Of a DNA stretch of 45,358 bases, positions 1-7,845 are shown in pieces. Source of the stretch: Thiomonas sp. (GTDB lineage: Bacteria; Pseudomonadota; Gammaproteobacteria; Burkholderiales; Burkholderiaceae_C). The notes below the pieces were generated by a model that searched no databases, had not been told where the DNA came from, and saw nothing but the letters and a program-made list of their open reading frames with translations. The stretch spans positions 1 through 45,358 of the forward strand of contig DAICZP010000142.1 of the NCBI GenBank assembly GCA_027311065.1, given 5' to 3'. Both the position numbers and the translations under genes were made by a program. How positions within the stretch are numbered: position 1 is the stretch's first letter; each line of letters starts with the position of its first letter.

Positions 1-835
1 GCTCACTATCGAGTGGATGGTCGCGCAAAAACGCGTAGACGTCAGCATTATCGAGGCGGGACAGCGCGTCGAGGCGTTCGAGCATGCTCGCCATGGCCTG
101 CGGCGGCAACCCCGACGCTCGCAGCACCGCGGTGCCGACGCGGTCGGCGTCGCGTTCGATATTGCGCGAAAAAGCCAGCGCACGGTCCATCGCCGCCGCC
201 TGGCCACCCAGCGCAAGCCCTTGCGCCGCATCCGGATTTCCGGTGGCACCCGCCAGGATGGCCAGGACAAGGGAACCGACGGTGAGCATGGTGTCAGTCC
301 CGGCGCGTGCGATGTTCTGGGCGATGTGACGCTGTGTGATGTGCGAGAGCTCATGCGCCAGCACCGCCGCGAGCTGGTCTTCGGCGCGCGCATCGGTGAT
401 CAACCCCGTATGCATGCAAACGAAGCCACCTGGAAGCGCAAACGCGTTGAAGGTGGCGTCGCGCAGTGGATTGATCTCGAACTTGTGCGGTGCCTGCGGC
501 TCGGCTGTCGCCGCCGCCGCCGGGGTGAGTTCATCGACGATTCCCTGCAAATAATCGCGTAGCTCGATGTCATCAAGAAATTCCGGAGATTTTCGGATTT
601 CCGCCATGATGCGCTCGCCGAGCCGGTGCTCGACCGCCGGCGACAGCAGGCCCTGGGCGGCGTCGCCCAGGGCTGGCAGGGAGCCGACGCCATCGCCCGC
701 GAGCGTGGCCCGCGCCACGCCGGGCAGTCCCAGCAGCAGTGCGAAGCCGCATGCGCCGCATTGCAGCAGTCGCCGCCGTCGCGGGTCGCTGGGATTCAGG
801 GCAGAGCCTGCGATGTCTGGGTGAGAGTGTCTCAT
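1..835 (-). CDS. M48 family zinc metalloprotease, BepA-like (partial, 3' end outside window)
   Basis: Reading the minus strand from the ATG at 835 gives a protein with a hydrophobic N-terminal export segment (about residues 23-43, ending GVARA) and then a peptidase M48 domain. The zinc motif HELSHITQRH is at residues 161-170, and the downstream ERDADR motif would carry the third metal ligand, with Asp where E. coli BepA has Glu. BepA-type proteases act in the periplasm on outer-membrane assembly (BAM and LptD substrates). The start lies 12 nt beyond the ptsI stop, and a GAGG ribosome site overlaps that stop, so the gene is probably cotranscribed with ptsI. The frame is open to the window edge; the C-terminal TPR part typical of BepA cannot be seen. 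Family assignment is firm, the BepA subgroup is inference. Confidence 0.85.
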   Translation of the reverse strand, partial: MRHSHPDIAGSALNPSDPRRRRLLQCGACGFALLLGLPGVARATLAGDGVGSLPALGDAAQGLLSPAVEHRLGERIMAEIRKSPEFLDDIELRDYLQGIVDELTPAAAATAEPQAPHKFEINPLRDATFNAFALPGGFVCMHTGLITDARAEDQLAAVLAHELSHITQRHIAQNIARAGTDTMLTVGSLVLAILAGATGNPDAAQGLALGGQAAAMDRALAFSRNIERDADRVGTAVLRASGLPPQAMASMLERLDALSRLDNADVYAFLRDHPLDSE

Positions 836-847
836 GGTGCGTCGGCC

Positions 848-2605
848 TCAGCCCCCCAAAGCTGCGAGGGCCCGTTGCTGCGCTTCGGGCTCGAATTCGC
901 CCAGCACCGCCTGTGCCAGTGGCGCAAGGCGGCCACAGTCGGCCCGCAGCACTTCCTGCTTCACCGTCAGGATCTGGGCGGGGTGCATCGAGAAACTGCG
1001 AAGCCCGAATCCGAGCAGCAAGCGGGTGAAAAGGGGGTCGCCCGCCATTTCCCCGCATACGCTGACGTGCACCGGGTGTCCCTTCCAGGCTTGCGCCGCG
1101 TGACTCTGGGAGATGGTTTGCGCAACCAGCTGAAGGACCGCCGGGTGCAGTGGATCGTACAGGCTCGCAACGCTCTCGTCGGCCCGATCGATAGCCAGGG
1201 TGTACTGCACGAGGTCGTTTGTTCCCACCGACACGAAATCGAACTGGCGCAGGAACAACGGCAGCATCAGCGCCGCCCCGGGAATCTCGATCATGGCGCC
1301 AAGTTCGACCGGCCCGTGGCGGACGCCTGCGGCCTCGAGCTCGGCCCTGGCCAGATTGATCTGGGCGATGGTTTGACGAATCTCGGCCACGTGCGCCAGC
1401 ATGGGAATGAGAATCCGCAGCGGGCCCTCGGCGGCCGCGCGCAGCAGCGCCCGCAGCTGCGCCCGGAACATGACCGGGTCGGACAAGCTGTAGCGGATCG
1501 CACGCAGGCCCAGCGCCGGGTTGAGGTGGGTGAACTCACCGTCGCGATAGTCGGCATCGGCATCCAGGGGCTTGTCAGCCCCGATATCGATGGTCCGAAT
1601 CGTGACTGGCCGTCCCTGCATCGCCTGCAAGACCCGCCGATAGGCCTCGAATTGCTCATCCTCTCCCGGCAGATCGTCAGCCCGGTTCATGAACAGGAAC
1701 TCGGTGCGGAACAGTCCCACGCCCGCGGCCCCGGCCTCGAGCGCTGCAGCGCAGTCCTCTGGCAGTTCGATATTCGCCAGCAGTTCGACTGGATGGCCGT
1801 CGAGGGTTCGTGCCGCCGTCTTGGCCAGGCGCCGCAAGCGCTGGCGTCCGAGCTCGGACTCCTGCTTGCGGACGCGGTAGTCTTCCAGAATGATGGGCGA
1901 AGGGTCGACGATCAGCAGCCCGTTGTCGCCGTCAATGATGATCCAGTCGTCCTGCCGGATCAGGCGGCTGGCCTCGCGCGCTCCAACCACGGCCGGAATG
2001 TCCAGGCTGCGGGCGACGATGGCGGTGTGCGAGGTCTTTCCGCCAACATCGGTGACAAACCCCCGGAACACTCCCTGCTTGAACTGCATCATGTCCGCGG
2101 GAGCGATGTCGTGCGCGACCAGAACCAGGTCTTCACCGTTGCCCGACCCGCGCACCAGCGCGCCGGTGCCGCGCAAGGCGTGAAGCAAACGTTCGACCAC
2201 CTGTTCGACGTCGGCAATGCGATCGCGCAGATAAACGTCGTCCATTTCATCGAAGCTTCGCGCGATGACGTCGAGCTGGGCCGTCAGAGCCCACTCGGCG
2301 TTGTAGCGGCGCTCCCGGATCCAGGTGGCGGTGTCGCGGCCGATCTGCAAATCATCGAGAAGCATTTTGTGGACGTCGATGAAGGCAGCAAGCTCCGGAG
2401 GCGCGTCGGCGGGGAGTTCATCGCGAAGCGCCTCGAGCTCAGCCCGCACGGCAAGCCGCGCCGCGCGCAGGCGGTCGACTTCCGCTTCCTCCTGTCCGTG
2501 ATCGACGAAATAGTGCGCGACGTCGAGTCGCGCCGACGATAGAAGAACCGCGCGCCCGACGGCGACGCCCCGCGAAACCGGAATTCCGAAGATCTGCAGT
2601 GCCAT
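848..2605 (-). CDS. ptsI: PTS Enzyme I (phosphoenolpyruvate-protein phosphotransferase)
   Basis: 585 aa, close to the 575 of E. coli Enzyme I. It takes phosphate from PEP and passes it to HPr. The N-terminal PEP-utiliser domain carries the phospho-His at residue 193 in GGKTSHTAIVARS. The C-terminal TIM barrel has the PEP-binding segments VGLFRTEFLFM and VSVGTNDLVQYTLA and the catalytic Cys in SVCGEMAGD. The start MALQIFGIPVSRGVAVG is typical. The gene follows the histidine kinase gene by 33 nt on the same strand rather than following ptsH directly, which is the unusual feature here. No sugar permease is nearby, so the phosphorelay is probably regulatory, as in other betaproteobacteria (inference). 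Confidence 0.97.
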   Translation of the reverse strand: MALQIFGIPVSRGVAVGRAVLLSSARLDVAHYFVDHGQEEAEVDRLRAARLAVRAELEALRDELPADAPPELAAFIDVHKMLLDDLQIGRDTATWIRERRYNAEWALTAQLDVIARSFDEMDDVYLRDRIADVEQVVERLLHALRGTGALVRGSGNGEDLVLVAHDIAPADMMQFKQGVFRGFVTDVGGKTSHTAIVARSLDIPAVVGAREASRLIRQDDWIIIDGDNGLLIVDPSPIILEDYRVRKQESELGRQRLRRLAKTAARTLDGHPVELLANIELPEDCAAALEAGAAGVGLFRTEFLFMNRADDLPGEDEQFEAYRRVLQAMQGRPVTIRTIDIGADKPLDADADYRDGEFTHLNPALGLRAIRYSLSDPVMFRAQLRALLRAAAEGPLRILIPMLAHVAEIRQTIAQINLARAELEAAGVRHGPVELGAMIEIPGAALMLPLFLRQFDFVSVGTNDLVQYTLAIDRADESVASLYDPLHPAVLQLVAQTISQSHAAQAWKGHPVHVSVCGEMAGDPLFTRLLLGFGLRSFSMHPAQILTVKQEVLRADCGRLAPLAQAVLGEFEPEAQQRALAALGG

Positions 2606-2638
2606 GTCGCAATGGTAGATCGTTGCGCGTACGTCAGG

Positions 2639-3727
2639 TCACGCGTCGGTGGGTTTTGACGTCTGGTTCATGATGTCGACGATAAAACACGCGCCGCCGC
2701 CGCGATGCGGTGCGCAGCGCGCCTGACCCCCGTGCAGTTGCGCGATGCGTCGCACCAGGGCCAGGCCAAGGCCGCTGCCCTCCCCGCGCGGGCCAAGGCG
2801 GACGAAGGGTTCAAAAATCCGTTCCGCGTCCGCCGAGGGAACGCCGGGGCCTCGGTCGCAGACGTGGATGCTCGCGCCACCGTCGATGGCACGGACCGTG
2901 ATTGTGGGGGGCAGGCGGGGTGCGTGCTTGCGCGCATTATCGAGCAGGTTGCGGATCACGTGACGCAGCAATCGCTCGTCACCGCGCAGGCGAACCCAGT
3001 CGCCTTGGACATCGATGCCGTCACGCGCTGCTTCCTCGGCCGCCAGGGCGAGCAGATCGACGTCTTCACAGTCAATCGTTCGCCTTCCCCCAGCGTCGAG
3101 CCGACTGAAAAGCAGGATGGCGCCAATGAGGTGATCCAGCTCACCGAGATCGCGCCGGGCGCCAGCCAGTGCCGCCTCCGATGTGCCAGGGTTGCGCTCG
3201 ATTGCTTCGAGCCCGAGTCGCAGCCGTGTCAACGGTGTGCGCAGCTCGTGGGACGTGTACGCCAGCAGGGATTTGTGGCTTTGCACCAGGATTTCGATGT
3301 GCTCGGCGGCCTGGTTGAATGCCGCTGCGAGGGCTGCGACTTCGTCGCAGCCCTGCATTTCCACCCGCGTGCCGAGATCGAGGTTGCCCAGCGCCTGCAC
3401 CGCGTGATGCAGGCGCTGCACCCGCTGCGTCAGCCGCCACGTCAGCGGAACAGCCACGGCGGCAACCAAGGCGGCGCTTGTCAGAGTCGTACCCAGAGGC
3501 GACAACAGGACGTGACGCCAAGGCGCCGGCCTGATCCCGTTCGCCCGCAGAAACATGTGGAAGGCGGCTCGCCGCATTGCCGCCTGCTGGGGGTCGACGA
3601 AATACATCCAGTGCAGCACCATCGCCGAGAGCACGGCTTGCACGAGCAACGCCGCGACCAGCGCGATCACGATGCGCGCCCACAGTGGCAGCGCCACGCG
3701 CGCCTGAGACTTCGGCGCTACGGTCAT
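2639..3727 (-). CDS. Sensor histidine kinase, HAMP/HisKA/HATPase type
   Basis: 362 aa inner-membrane kinase. It has transmembrane helices at about 15-37 and 80-98 around a short periplasmic loop of about 40 residues, a HAMP segment (about 98-150), a HisKA domain with phospho-acceptor His160 in YTSHELRTPL, and a HATPase domain with the N box RNLLDNARKHA, the G1 box CDRGPGVP and the G2 box GEGSGLGLALV. The ATGA overlap at 3725-3728 couples it to the response regulator upstream. The small periplasmic domain resembles EnvZ/CpxA/RstB-sized sensors but names no ligand. It sits directly before ptsI, so a link to PTS output or envelope stress is possible, as inference only. Confidence 0.93.
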   Translation of the reverse strand: MTVAPKSQARVALPLWARIVIALVAALLVQAVLSAMVLHWMYFVDPQQAAMRRAAFHMFLRANGIRPAPWRHVLLSPLGTTLTSAALVAAVAVPLTWRLTQRVQRLHHAVQALGNLDLGTRVEMQGCDEVAALAAAFNQAAEHIEILVQSHKSLLAYTSHELRTPLTRLRLGLEAIERNPGTSEAALAGARRDLGELDHLIGAILLFSRLDAGGRRTIDCEDVDLLALAAEEAARDGIDVQGDWVRLRGDERLLRHVIRNLLDNARKHAPRLPPTITVRAIDGGASIHVCDRGPGVPSADAERIFEPFVRLGPRGEGSGLGLALVRRIAQLHGGQARCAPHRGGGACFIVDIMNQTSKPTDA

Positions 3728-4449
3728 CAGCTGTCCTGGCTCCGTGCGAATACGTAGCCGGCGCCGCGCAGGGTGAGAATCCGTCGTGGATTGCGGGGAT
3801 CGTCCTCCAGCGCCGCACGAATGCGGCTGATGTGCACGTCGATCGATCGGTCGTAGACATCTTGCGCATCCCCACTGCTTTTGACGGCATCGAGGAGGAA
3901 TTCGCGTGACAACACCCTGCCAGGGTGGCGCGCGAAAGCCAGCAGAAGATCGAACTGGTAGCCGGTCAGGGTACGCGGTTCACCGTCGACGCGCGCTTGC
4001 CGGGCGGCGGGGTCGACCTCGAGTCGACCGAAACGCAGGACCTGACCAGGACCTGCGCCAGCCCGGCGTCGGCGTTGGATCGCACGGAGCCGTGCGAGCA
4101 GCTCGCGCGGCTCGAAAGGTTTCGGGAGGTAATCGTCTGCCCCCAGCTCCAGGCCGACAATGCGATCAAGCGGGTCACCGCGCGCCGTGAGCATCAGCAC
4201 CGGCAGATCGTTGCCTGCCGCCCGCAGGCGCCGACACAGGTCCAGACCGTCGCCGTCCGGCAGCATCAGATCAAGAATGACGGCGTCGAAGCCAGGGCCA
4301 CGTCCAACGGCATCGTTGAGTCCGATGGCCTCGGCCGCGGCGCTCAGGGTCGCCACACGGGTAGCCTGCCAGCCCGCGGCACGCAAATAGTCATCCACCA
4401 TCTCTCCCAGGCGGACATCATCTTCGACCAGAAGCACGCGTTCGTTCAT
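3727..4449 (-). CDS. OmpR/PhoB-family response regulator
   Basis: The protein from MNERVLLVEDD is 240 aa. The receiver domain has acidic pocket D10-D11, phospho-acceptor D60 in ILDLMLPDGDG, T86 and K108 in LPKPFEP. The C-terminal winged helix ends in DVHISRIRAALEDD...GAGYVF, typical of OmpR/RstA proteins. A longer reading from 4485 adds 12 residues that match no receiver domain, so the ATG at 4449 is preferred. It is cotranscribed with the kinase through an ATGA overlap. An inverted repeat lies in its leader (4473-4499). The regulon is unknown; the partner is the adjacent kinase. Confidence 0.93.
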   Translation of the reverse strand: MNERVLLVEDDVRLGEMVDDYLRAAGWQATRVATLSAAAEAIGLNDAVGRGPGFDAVILDLMLPDGDGLDLCRRLRAAGNDLPVLMLTARGDPLDRIVGLELGADDYLPKPFEPRELLARLRAIQRRRRAGAGPGQVLRFGRLEVDPAARQARVDGEPRTLTGYQFDLLLAFARHPGRVLSREFLLDAVKSSGDAQDVYDRSIDVHISRIRAALEDDPRNPRRILTLRGAGYVFARSQDS

Positions 4450-4472
4450 CGATTGTGCTGCCCCGAGACGGG

Positions 4473-4499
4473 CCGGAGCGCGCACGGGTCACGCTCCGG
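4473..4499. repeat. Inverted repeat between ptsH and the response-regulator gene
   Basis: CCGGAGCG (4473-4480) pairs perfectly with CGCTCCGG (4492-4499) around an 11-nt loop. It lies 24 nt before the regulator's ATG on the minus strand. There is no T-run on either side, so it is not a canonical intrinsic terminator. It could be a leader hairpin that separates ptsH output from the two-component genes, or an operator for autoregulation. Confidence 0.4.
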
Positions 4500-4633
4500 A
4501 TTGGCGTACGCATCGATTTGCACGATCGGGTCTCCCTGAGGCTCCCGGGGCGGGCGCCGTGGCACATCATGCGCGATCCGCATTGCCGGCATTTTCGCCG
4601 CCCATGTCGGAATGTTGCGGCGGCGCCGGAGCC

Positions 4634-4903
4634 TTATTCGCCTTCGCCGAATTTGTCGTCGACCAGCGCTGCGATGCTTGCCAATGCACGGTCCGCGTCG
4701 CTGCCCTCGGCCTCAAGGGTGACGCGGGTTCCCTGGCCTGCCGCCAGCATCATCACACCCATGATGCTCTTCGCATTGACACGCCGCGTACCCTTGCTGA
4801 GCCAGATCTCGGCACTGAATTCGGAAGCGAGCTTGGTCAGCTTGGCCGATGCGCGCGCATGCAAGCCAAGCTTGTTGCTGATGAGAAGTTCGCGTTTCAA
4901 CAT
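4634..4903 (-). CDS. ptsH: Phosphocarrier protein HPr
   Basis: 89 aa. The active-site His15 is in KLGLHARASAKL and the regulatory Ser46 in NAKSIMGVMML, so it keeps the site that HPr kinase/phosphorylase acts on in betaproteobacteria. It carries phosphate between Enzyme I and EIIA proteins in the cytoplasm. Its start overlaps the end of the EIIA-Man gene by 7 nt (4897-4903), indicating translational coupling. In related genomes ptsI usually follows at once; here 184 nt and a two-component pair intervene. Confidence 0.97.
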   Translation of the reverse strand: MLKRELLISNKLGLHARASAKLTKLASEFSAEIWLSKGTRRVNAKSIMGVMMLAAGQGTRVTLEAEGSDADRALASIAALVDDKFGEGE

Positions 4904-5316
4904 CGGGGGGGCTCCTGGGAGACGTCCGGTTCATCGATGCCGCGGTGTCCGCCCTCGACGGCACGCGCGGCCAGCGCGTCGACAGGTTCGTCGCGATAGC
5001 ACACGACCCGCAGCAGCATCGGTAGATTCACCCCCGCAACCACGCGCACCTGACGCGCACGAGAGCCGCCGCGCGCCAGGCGTTGTGCGAGGTTGCATGG
5101 CGTCGCACCGGCAGCATCCACAAGGACCAGCACGCCGCCGTCATCGGCGACGCGGTCCATGGCCGCGCCAGCCTGCGGGAGAAAAGCCTCAGGGCTGGCA
5201 TCGGGGGGGACGTCCAGGGCCTCAAGGCGGCTTGGGCAGGCTGCGTACACATGACTGACGCAGTCGCGAAGCGCGCTGGCCAGAGGAGCGTGGGCAATGA
5301 TGAGTATGCCTGGCAT
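4897..5316 (-). CDS. PTS EIIA component, mannose family
   Basis: 139 aa from MPGILIIAHAPLASAL. His9 corresponds to the phosphorylated His10 of EIIA-Man, and the motifs VLVDAAGATPCN and GVNLPMLLR fit the fold. A longer frame from 5379 adds Cys-rich residues outside the family and is rejected. With HPr and Enzyme I but no EIIB/C/D genes, it belongs to the permease-less regulatory PTS of betaproteobacteria, where EIIA-Man accepts phosphate as a signalling endpoint. A tandem 12-nt repeat lies just upstream (5354-5379). Confidence 0.9.
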   Translation of the reverse strand: MPGILIIAHAPLASALRDCVSHVYAACPSRLEALDVPPDASPEAFLPQAGAAMDRVADDGGVLVLVDAAGATPCNLAQRLARGGSRARQVRVVAGVNLPMLLRVVCYRDEPVDALAARAVEGGHRGIDEPDVSQEPPRC

Positions 5317-5353
5317 GCGGTCGCGTCCGGTTGGCGGATCCGACGAGTCTAGT

Positions 5354-5379
5354 GCATTGCAACATTCGCATTGCAACAT
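5354..5379. repeat. Tandem 12-nt direct repeat upstream of EIIA-Man gene
   Basis: GCATTGCAACAT occurs at 5354-5365 and again at 5368-5379, a 14-nt period. It lies 38-63 nt upstream of the EIIA start, in the short gap between that gene and the lipoprotein gene. Read on the minus strand each copy contains TTGCAA, which could act as a -35 element or be bound by a regulator. Exact copies in an 84-nt gap suggest a regulatory site, but no known motif is recognised. Confidence 0.35.
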
Positions 5380-5400
5380 CCAGGTCCGACGTCGGCGCGA

Positions 5401-5988
5401 TCACCGTGGCACCGGCAGACGGATCGATGCCGTGAAGGTCCGCGCAGCATCGTTGTTGAATTCGCGATCGGTCCCCAGCACGGTGGCCTGGTAGACCTGG
5501 GTGCCCTGGGCAAACATGACCACGTGCTCTTTCAGGGGTTTGCCGTCGGGGCCGCGCCCGGCGATGTCGATATCGCGCGCTCCGACAACATCGGAGCGGC
5601 CATGCGCGACCGCCGGAAGACGCGAGGCGGTGGTGCGGCCAGCGACGTTCGCCAGCGCGTCGCGGTGCATCTGCGACAAGGCGGGGGCGACGCGTTCCGC
5701 AGAGCCCACGTTGGCGTGCGCGAGCGCGAACGTCATGCCCGCTGCCTCGCATCCGGTCATGCTCATGCTGACCGACGCACTGCCCAGTTTCACCGACTGG
5801 CTGACCTGTTGTGGTTTGCAGGGAAATGTCACCAGGACATCGAGACCCTTGGGGTGGGACTCGCGCCAGTTGAGCGAAGGGGAACAACCGGCTAGAAAGA
5901 CGGTCACCAGGAAGACGGTCACCAGGCAGGTGAAAACGGCGCGAAGGCCGCTAGTATCCGGAACGGACGTGGATAAAGTTGCATGCAT
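5401..5988 (-). CDS. Predicted lipoprotein of unknown function
   Basis: 195 aa from the ATG at 5988 (MHATLSTSVPD). The hydrophobic signal segment ends in lipobox FLAGC, so it is probably lipid-anchored in the cell envelope. The signal contains an imperfect tandem duplication: 15 nt at 5896-5910 repeat at 5911-5925, giving LVTVFLVTVFLAGC. The mature part has phrases such as LDVLVTFPCKP and FNNDAARTFTASIRLP that I cannot tie to a named family. A further upstream start (6036) is open but would bury the signal peptide. It is the first gene of the minus-strand run leading into the PTS genes. Confidence 0.75.
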   Translation of the reverse strand: MHATLSTSVPDTSGLRAVFTCLVTVFLVTVFLAGCSPSLNWRESHPKGLDVLVTFPCKPQQVSQSVKLGSASVSMSMTGCEAAGMTFALAHANVGSAERVAPALSQMHRDALANVAGRTTASRLPAVAHGRSDVVGARDIDIAGRGPDGKPLKEHVVMFAQGTQVYQATVLGTDREFNNDAARTFTASIRLPVPR

Positions 5989-6046
5989 CGTCGAATTATG
6001 ACCGGATGCGCGCTTGCATTGTTCTTTGACGTGCAAAGGAACGCTG

Positions 6047-6235
6047 ATGCCAGGACGTTGGTTGCAGTGGTGGGTTGGCCTGGGCCTTTGTCTACTTGCG
6101 GTGTTCGGGCCCGGCGGGCGGGAACTCGCGGCGCGCCTGGTAGGTGCCGGCCAGCCTGACTTTTATGCTGGCGAGGTCGACCACGCGATGCAGTTGGGGG
6201 CGCGTCAGCTGGCCGCAGCCCGCAGCGGTTCCTGA
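6047..6235 (+). CDS. Small predicted membrane protein
   Basis: 62 aa. The ATG is preceded by AAAGGA (6035-6040) at good spacing. The N-terminal 20 residues (MPGRWLQWWVGLGLCLLAVF) form one hydrophobic helix, followed by a short polar tail. No family is recognised. It is divergent from the lipoprotein gene and precedes the efflux operon, whose promoter region begins right after it. It could be a real small protein or a chance frame; the ribosome site is the main support. Confidence 0.4.
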   Translation: MPGRWLQWWVGLGLCLLAVFGPGGRELAARLVGAGQPDFYAGEVDHAMQLGARQLAAARSGS

Positions 6236-6258
6236 GGGGCCCGCGCCTCGACGCGAAG

Positions 6259-6304
6259 TTGAACATATCCTTCGCACGCATACCCTACCGAGTATGTGTA
6301 TACT
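6259..6304 (+). promoter_or_regulatory. Promoter region of the TolC/HlyD/RND operon with CsoR-type operator
   Basis: An imperfect palindrome CATACCCTACCGAGTATG lies at 6279-6296. It resembles CsoR-family operators, which have ATACCC and GGGTAT arms around a short centre; this right arm reads GAGTAT. TTGAAC (6259-6264) and TACCCT (6281-6286) could be -35/-10 boxes at 16-nt spacing, so the palindrome would cover the -10. A second -10-like box TATACT is at 6299-6304. The last gene of the operon encodes a CsoR-family repressor, which supports autoregulation by inference. Confidence 0.55.
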
Positions 6305-6352
6305 ACCTCCTGTATGTGCCGTGCGCGGCCGCGTTTCAAGGGGAGTTGCGTC

Positions 6353-7774
6353 ATGACTGAGTCCGCATTGCGAAGGGTGGGGGTGGGGGTCTTCGTGCTG
6401 GCGCTGGCAGCGCCAGCGTGGAGCGCCTCCACAGCCATGGATTTCCGGCAGGCGGTGGAAACCGCGCTGCATCAGAATGCCGACTTGCAGTCGATGCAGG
6501 CCCGTATCGCGCAGGCGCGCGCCGGCGTGGCGCGGGCACGGGGTGCGCACTTCCCGAAAGTCATCGCCACCATGGGTGCGACGCGCACGAACGACGCGCT
6601 CAACGCCTTCGGGATGAAACTTGGGCAGCGAGCCGCGACCTTCAACGATTTTGGCGCCGGCCAGTTCAATCAACCCCTCCCCGGGGTTCTTGGCGTCGCG
6701 CCGACGAATCTCAACCAGCCCGCGCCGGTCAACGACTTCAGCACCCGCCTTGAAGCCGACCTGCCGCTTTACACCGGCGGCAAGCTGGAGGGTTATGCCT
6801 CGCAGGCGCACGCCATGCTTCTTGCGGCGCAGTCGGGCGATCTGGCCGCGCGGCAGCAGATCATCGATCATGTGCTGCAGGCCTACGACGGCGTACACAC
6901 AGCGCGTGCCTACGAGCGGGTGGCCTCGAAGGCCTTGCAGGCCGCGCGGAGCCAGGAACGCCTGGTCGCCAACCTTACCCAGCAGGGCGTGGTGGTCAAG
7001 AGCGACCTCCTGTCAGCGCAAGTGCACCTTGAAGACGTCAAGCTGCAACAGCAGCAGGCGACGGACATGGAAGCGCAGGCGATGGACGCTTTGCACGTGA
7101 TCCTGGGGCTGCCGATGGATCAACCCATCGCGGTGAGCGATGCCGTGGTCGTGGGCATGCCTTCAGGCACGCCTGCGACCTGGGTGCCGCAGGCCCAGGC
7201 ATCAAACCCGCAAATTCTTGCCTTGCGACATCAGGTCGACGCAGCTGCCGGCAGGGTCGAAGTGGCGCGTGCGGATCTGTATCCCCAGGTCGGTGCGGTG
7301 GCCCGACTCGAGACCCATGACGCCAACGTCGGTGTCGGCGCCCACAGCTACACCGTGGGCGCGCAGTTGACGTGGACCGTGTTCGATGCGGGAGTGACGC
7401 GCAGCGCGATCGACCTCGCGGCTGCGGCGCAAGCCGAACAGCGTGACAAGCTTCGCGCGGCGGAGGACAAGCTGGGTATGCAGGTGCGCGATGCGTGGCG
7501 GCGCGCCGAAGCTGCGCAGCGCGAGGTCGGGATGCGCGCGCTGGCGGTCCAGCAGGCCGAGGAGGCCGCACGCATCGTGTCGCGCCGCTACGCAGATGGC
7601 GTCGGCACGCTGCTGGAAATGCAGGGCGCGCAAGCCATGCTCGACAAGGCGCGCGCCGACCTCGTGCTGGCGCGCAGCCAGATCAACCAGCAGCGCGCGG
7701 CACTGCGTCTGGCGCTGGGCTCGCTGACGGTGGATGCCATCAAGCCCGCGCCGCATGCTGCGCCGACGCCATGA
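6353..7774 (+). CDS. TolC-family outer-membrane efflux protein
   Basis: 473 aa from an ATG preceded by AGGGGAG. The signal peptide ends about AWSAS (residue 25). Two outer-membrane-efflux repeats follow, rich in coiled-coil heptads (ARIAQARAGVARARG; QAEEAARIVSRRYADGVGTLLEMQGAQAMLDKAR split across the second repeat). It should form the trimeric outer-membrane exit duct for the HlyD and RND proteins encoded next. Its stop overlaps ATG 7771 (ATGA), a possible but less likely start for the next gene. First gene of the operon, directly behind the CsoR-like operator. Confidence 0.93.
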   Translation: MTESALRRVGVGVFVLALAAPAWSASTAMDFRQAVETALHQNADLQSMQARIAQARAGVARARGAHFPKVIATMGATRTNDALNAFGMKLGQRAATFNDFGAGQFNQPLPGVLGVAPTNLNQPAPVNDFSTRLEADLPLYTGGKLEGYASQAHAMLLAAQSGDLAARQQIIDHVLQAYDGVHTARAYERVASKALQAARSQERLVANLTQQGVVVKSDLLSAQVHLEDVKLQQQQATDMEAQAMDALHVILGLPMDQPIAVSDAVVVGMPSGTPATWVPQAQASNPQILALRHQVDAAAGRVEVARADLYPQVGAVARLETHDANVGVGAHSYTVGAQLTWTVFDAGVTRSAIDLAAAAQAEQRDKLRAAEDKLGMQVRDAWRRAEAAQREVGMRALAVQQAEEAARIVSRRYADGVGTLLEMQGAQAMLDKARADLVLARSQINQQRAALRLALGSLTVDAIKPAPHAAPTP

Positions 7775-7845
7775 GGACCTCGCGTCACGCAAAGCCCTTC
7801 GCCGGTGTCGAAACCACTCGCCTTCAAGATCCCGTCAAGAACGCC

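Noticed and set aside
17-562. 181-codon plus-strand frame at the left edge
   Set aside because: Antisense of the M48 protease, whose HELSH motif is clear on the minus strand.
626-2542. 638-codon plus-strand open frame
   Set aside because: Shadow of ptsI on the other strand; the composition is Arg/Gln/Val-rich without domains, while the minus strand encodes a full Enzyme I.
848-5316. PTS genes as a sugar uptake system
   Set aside because: No EIIB, EIIC or EIID genes nearby; the set matches the regulatory PTS of betaproteobacteria.
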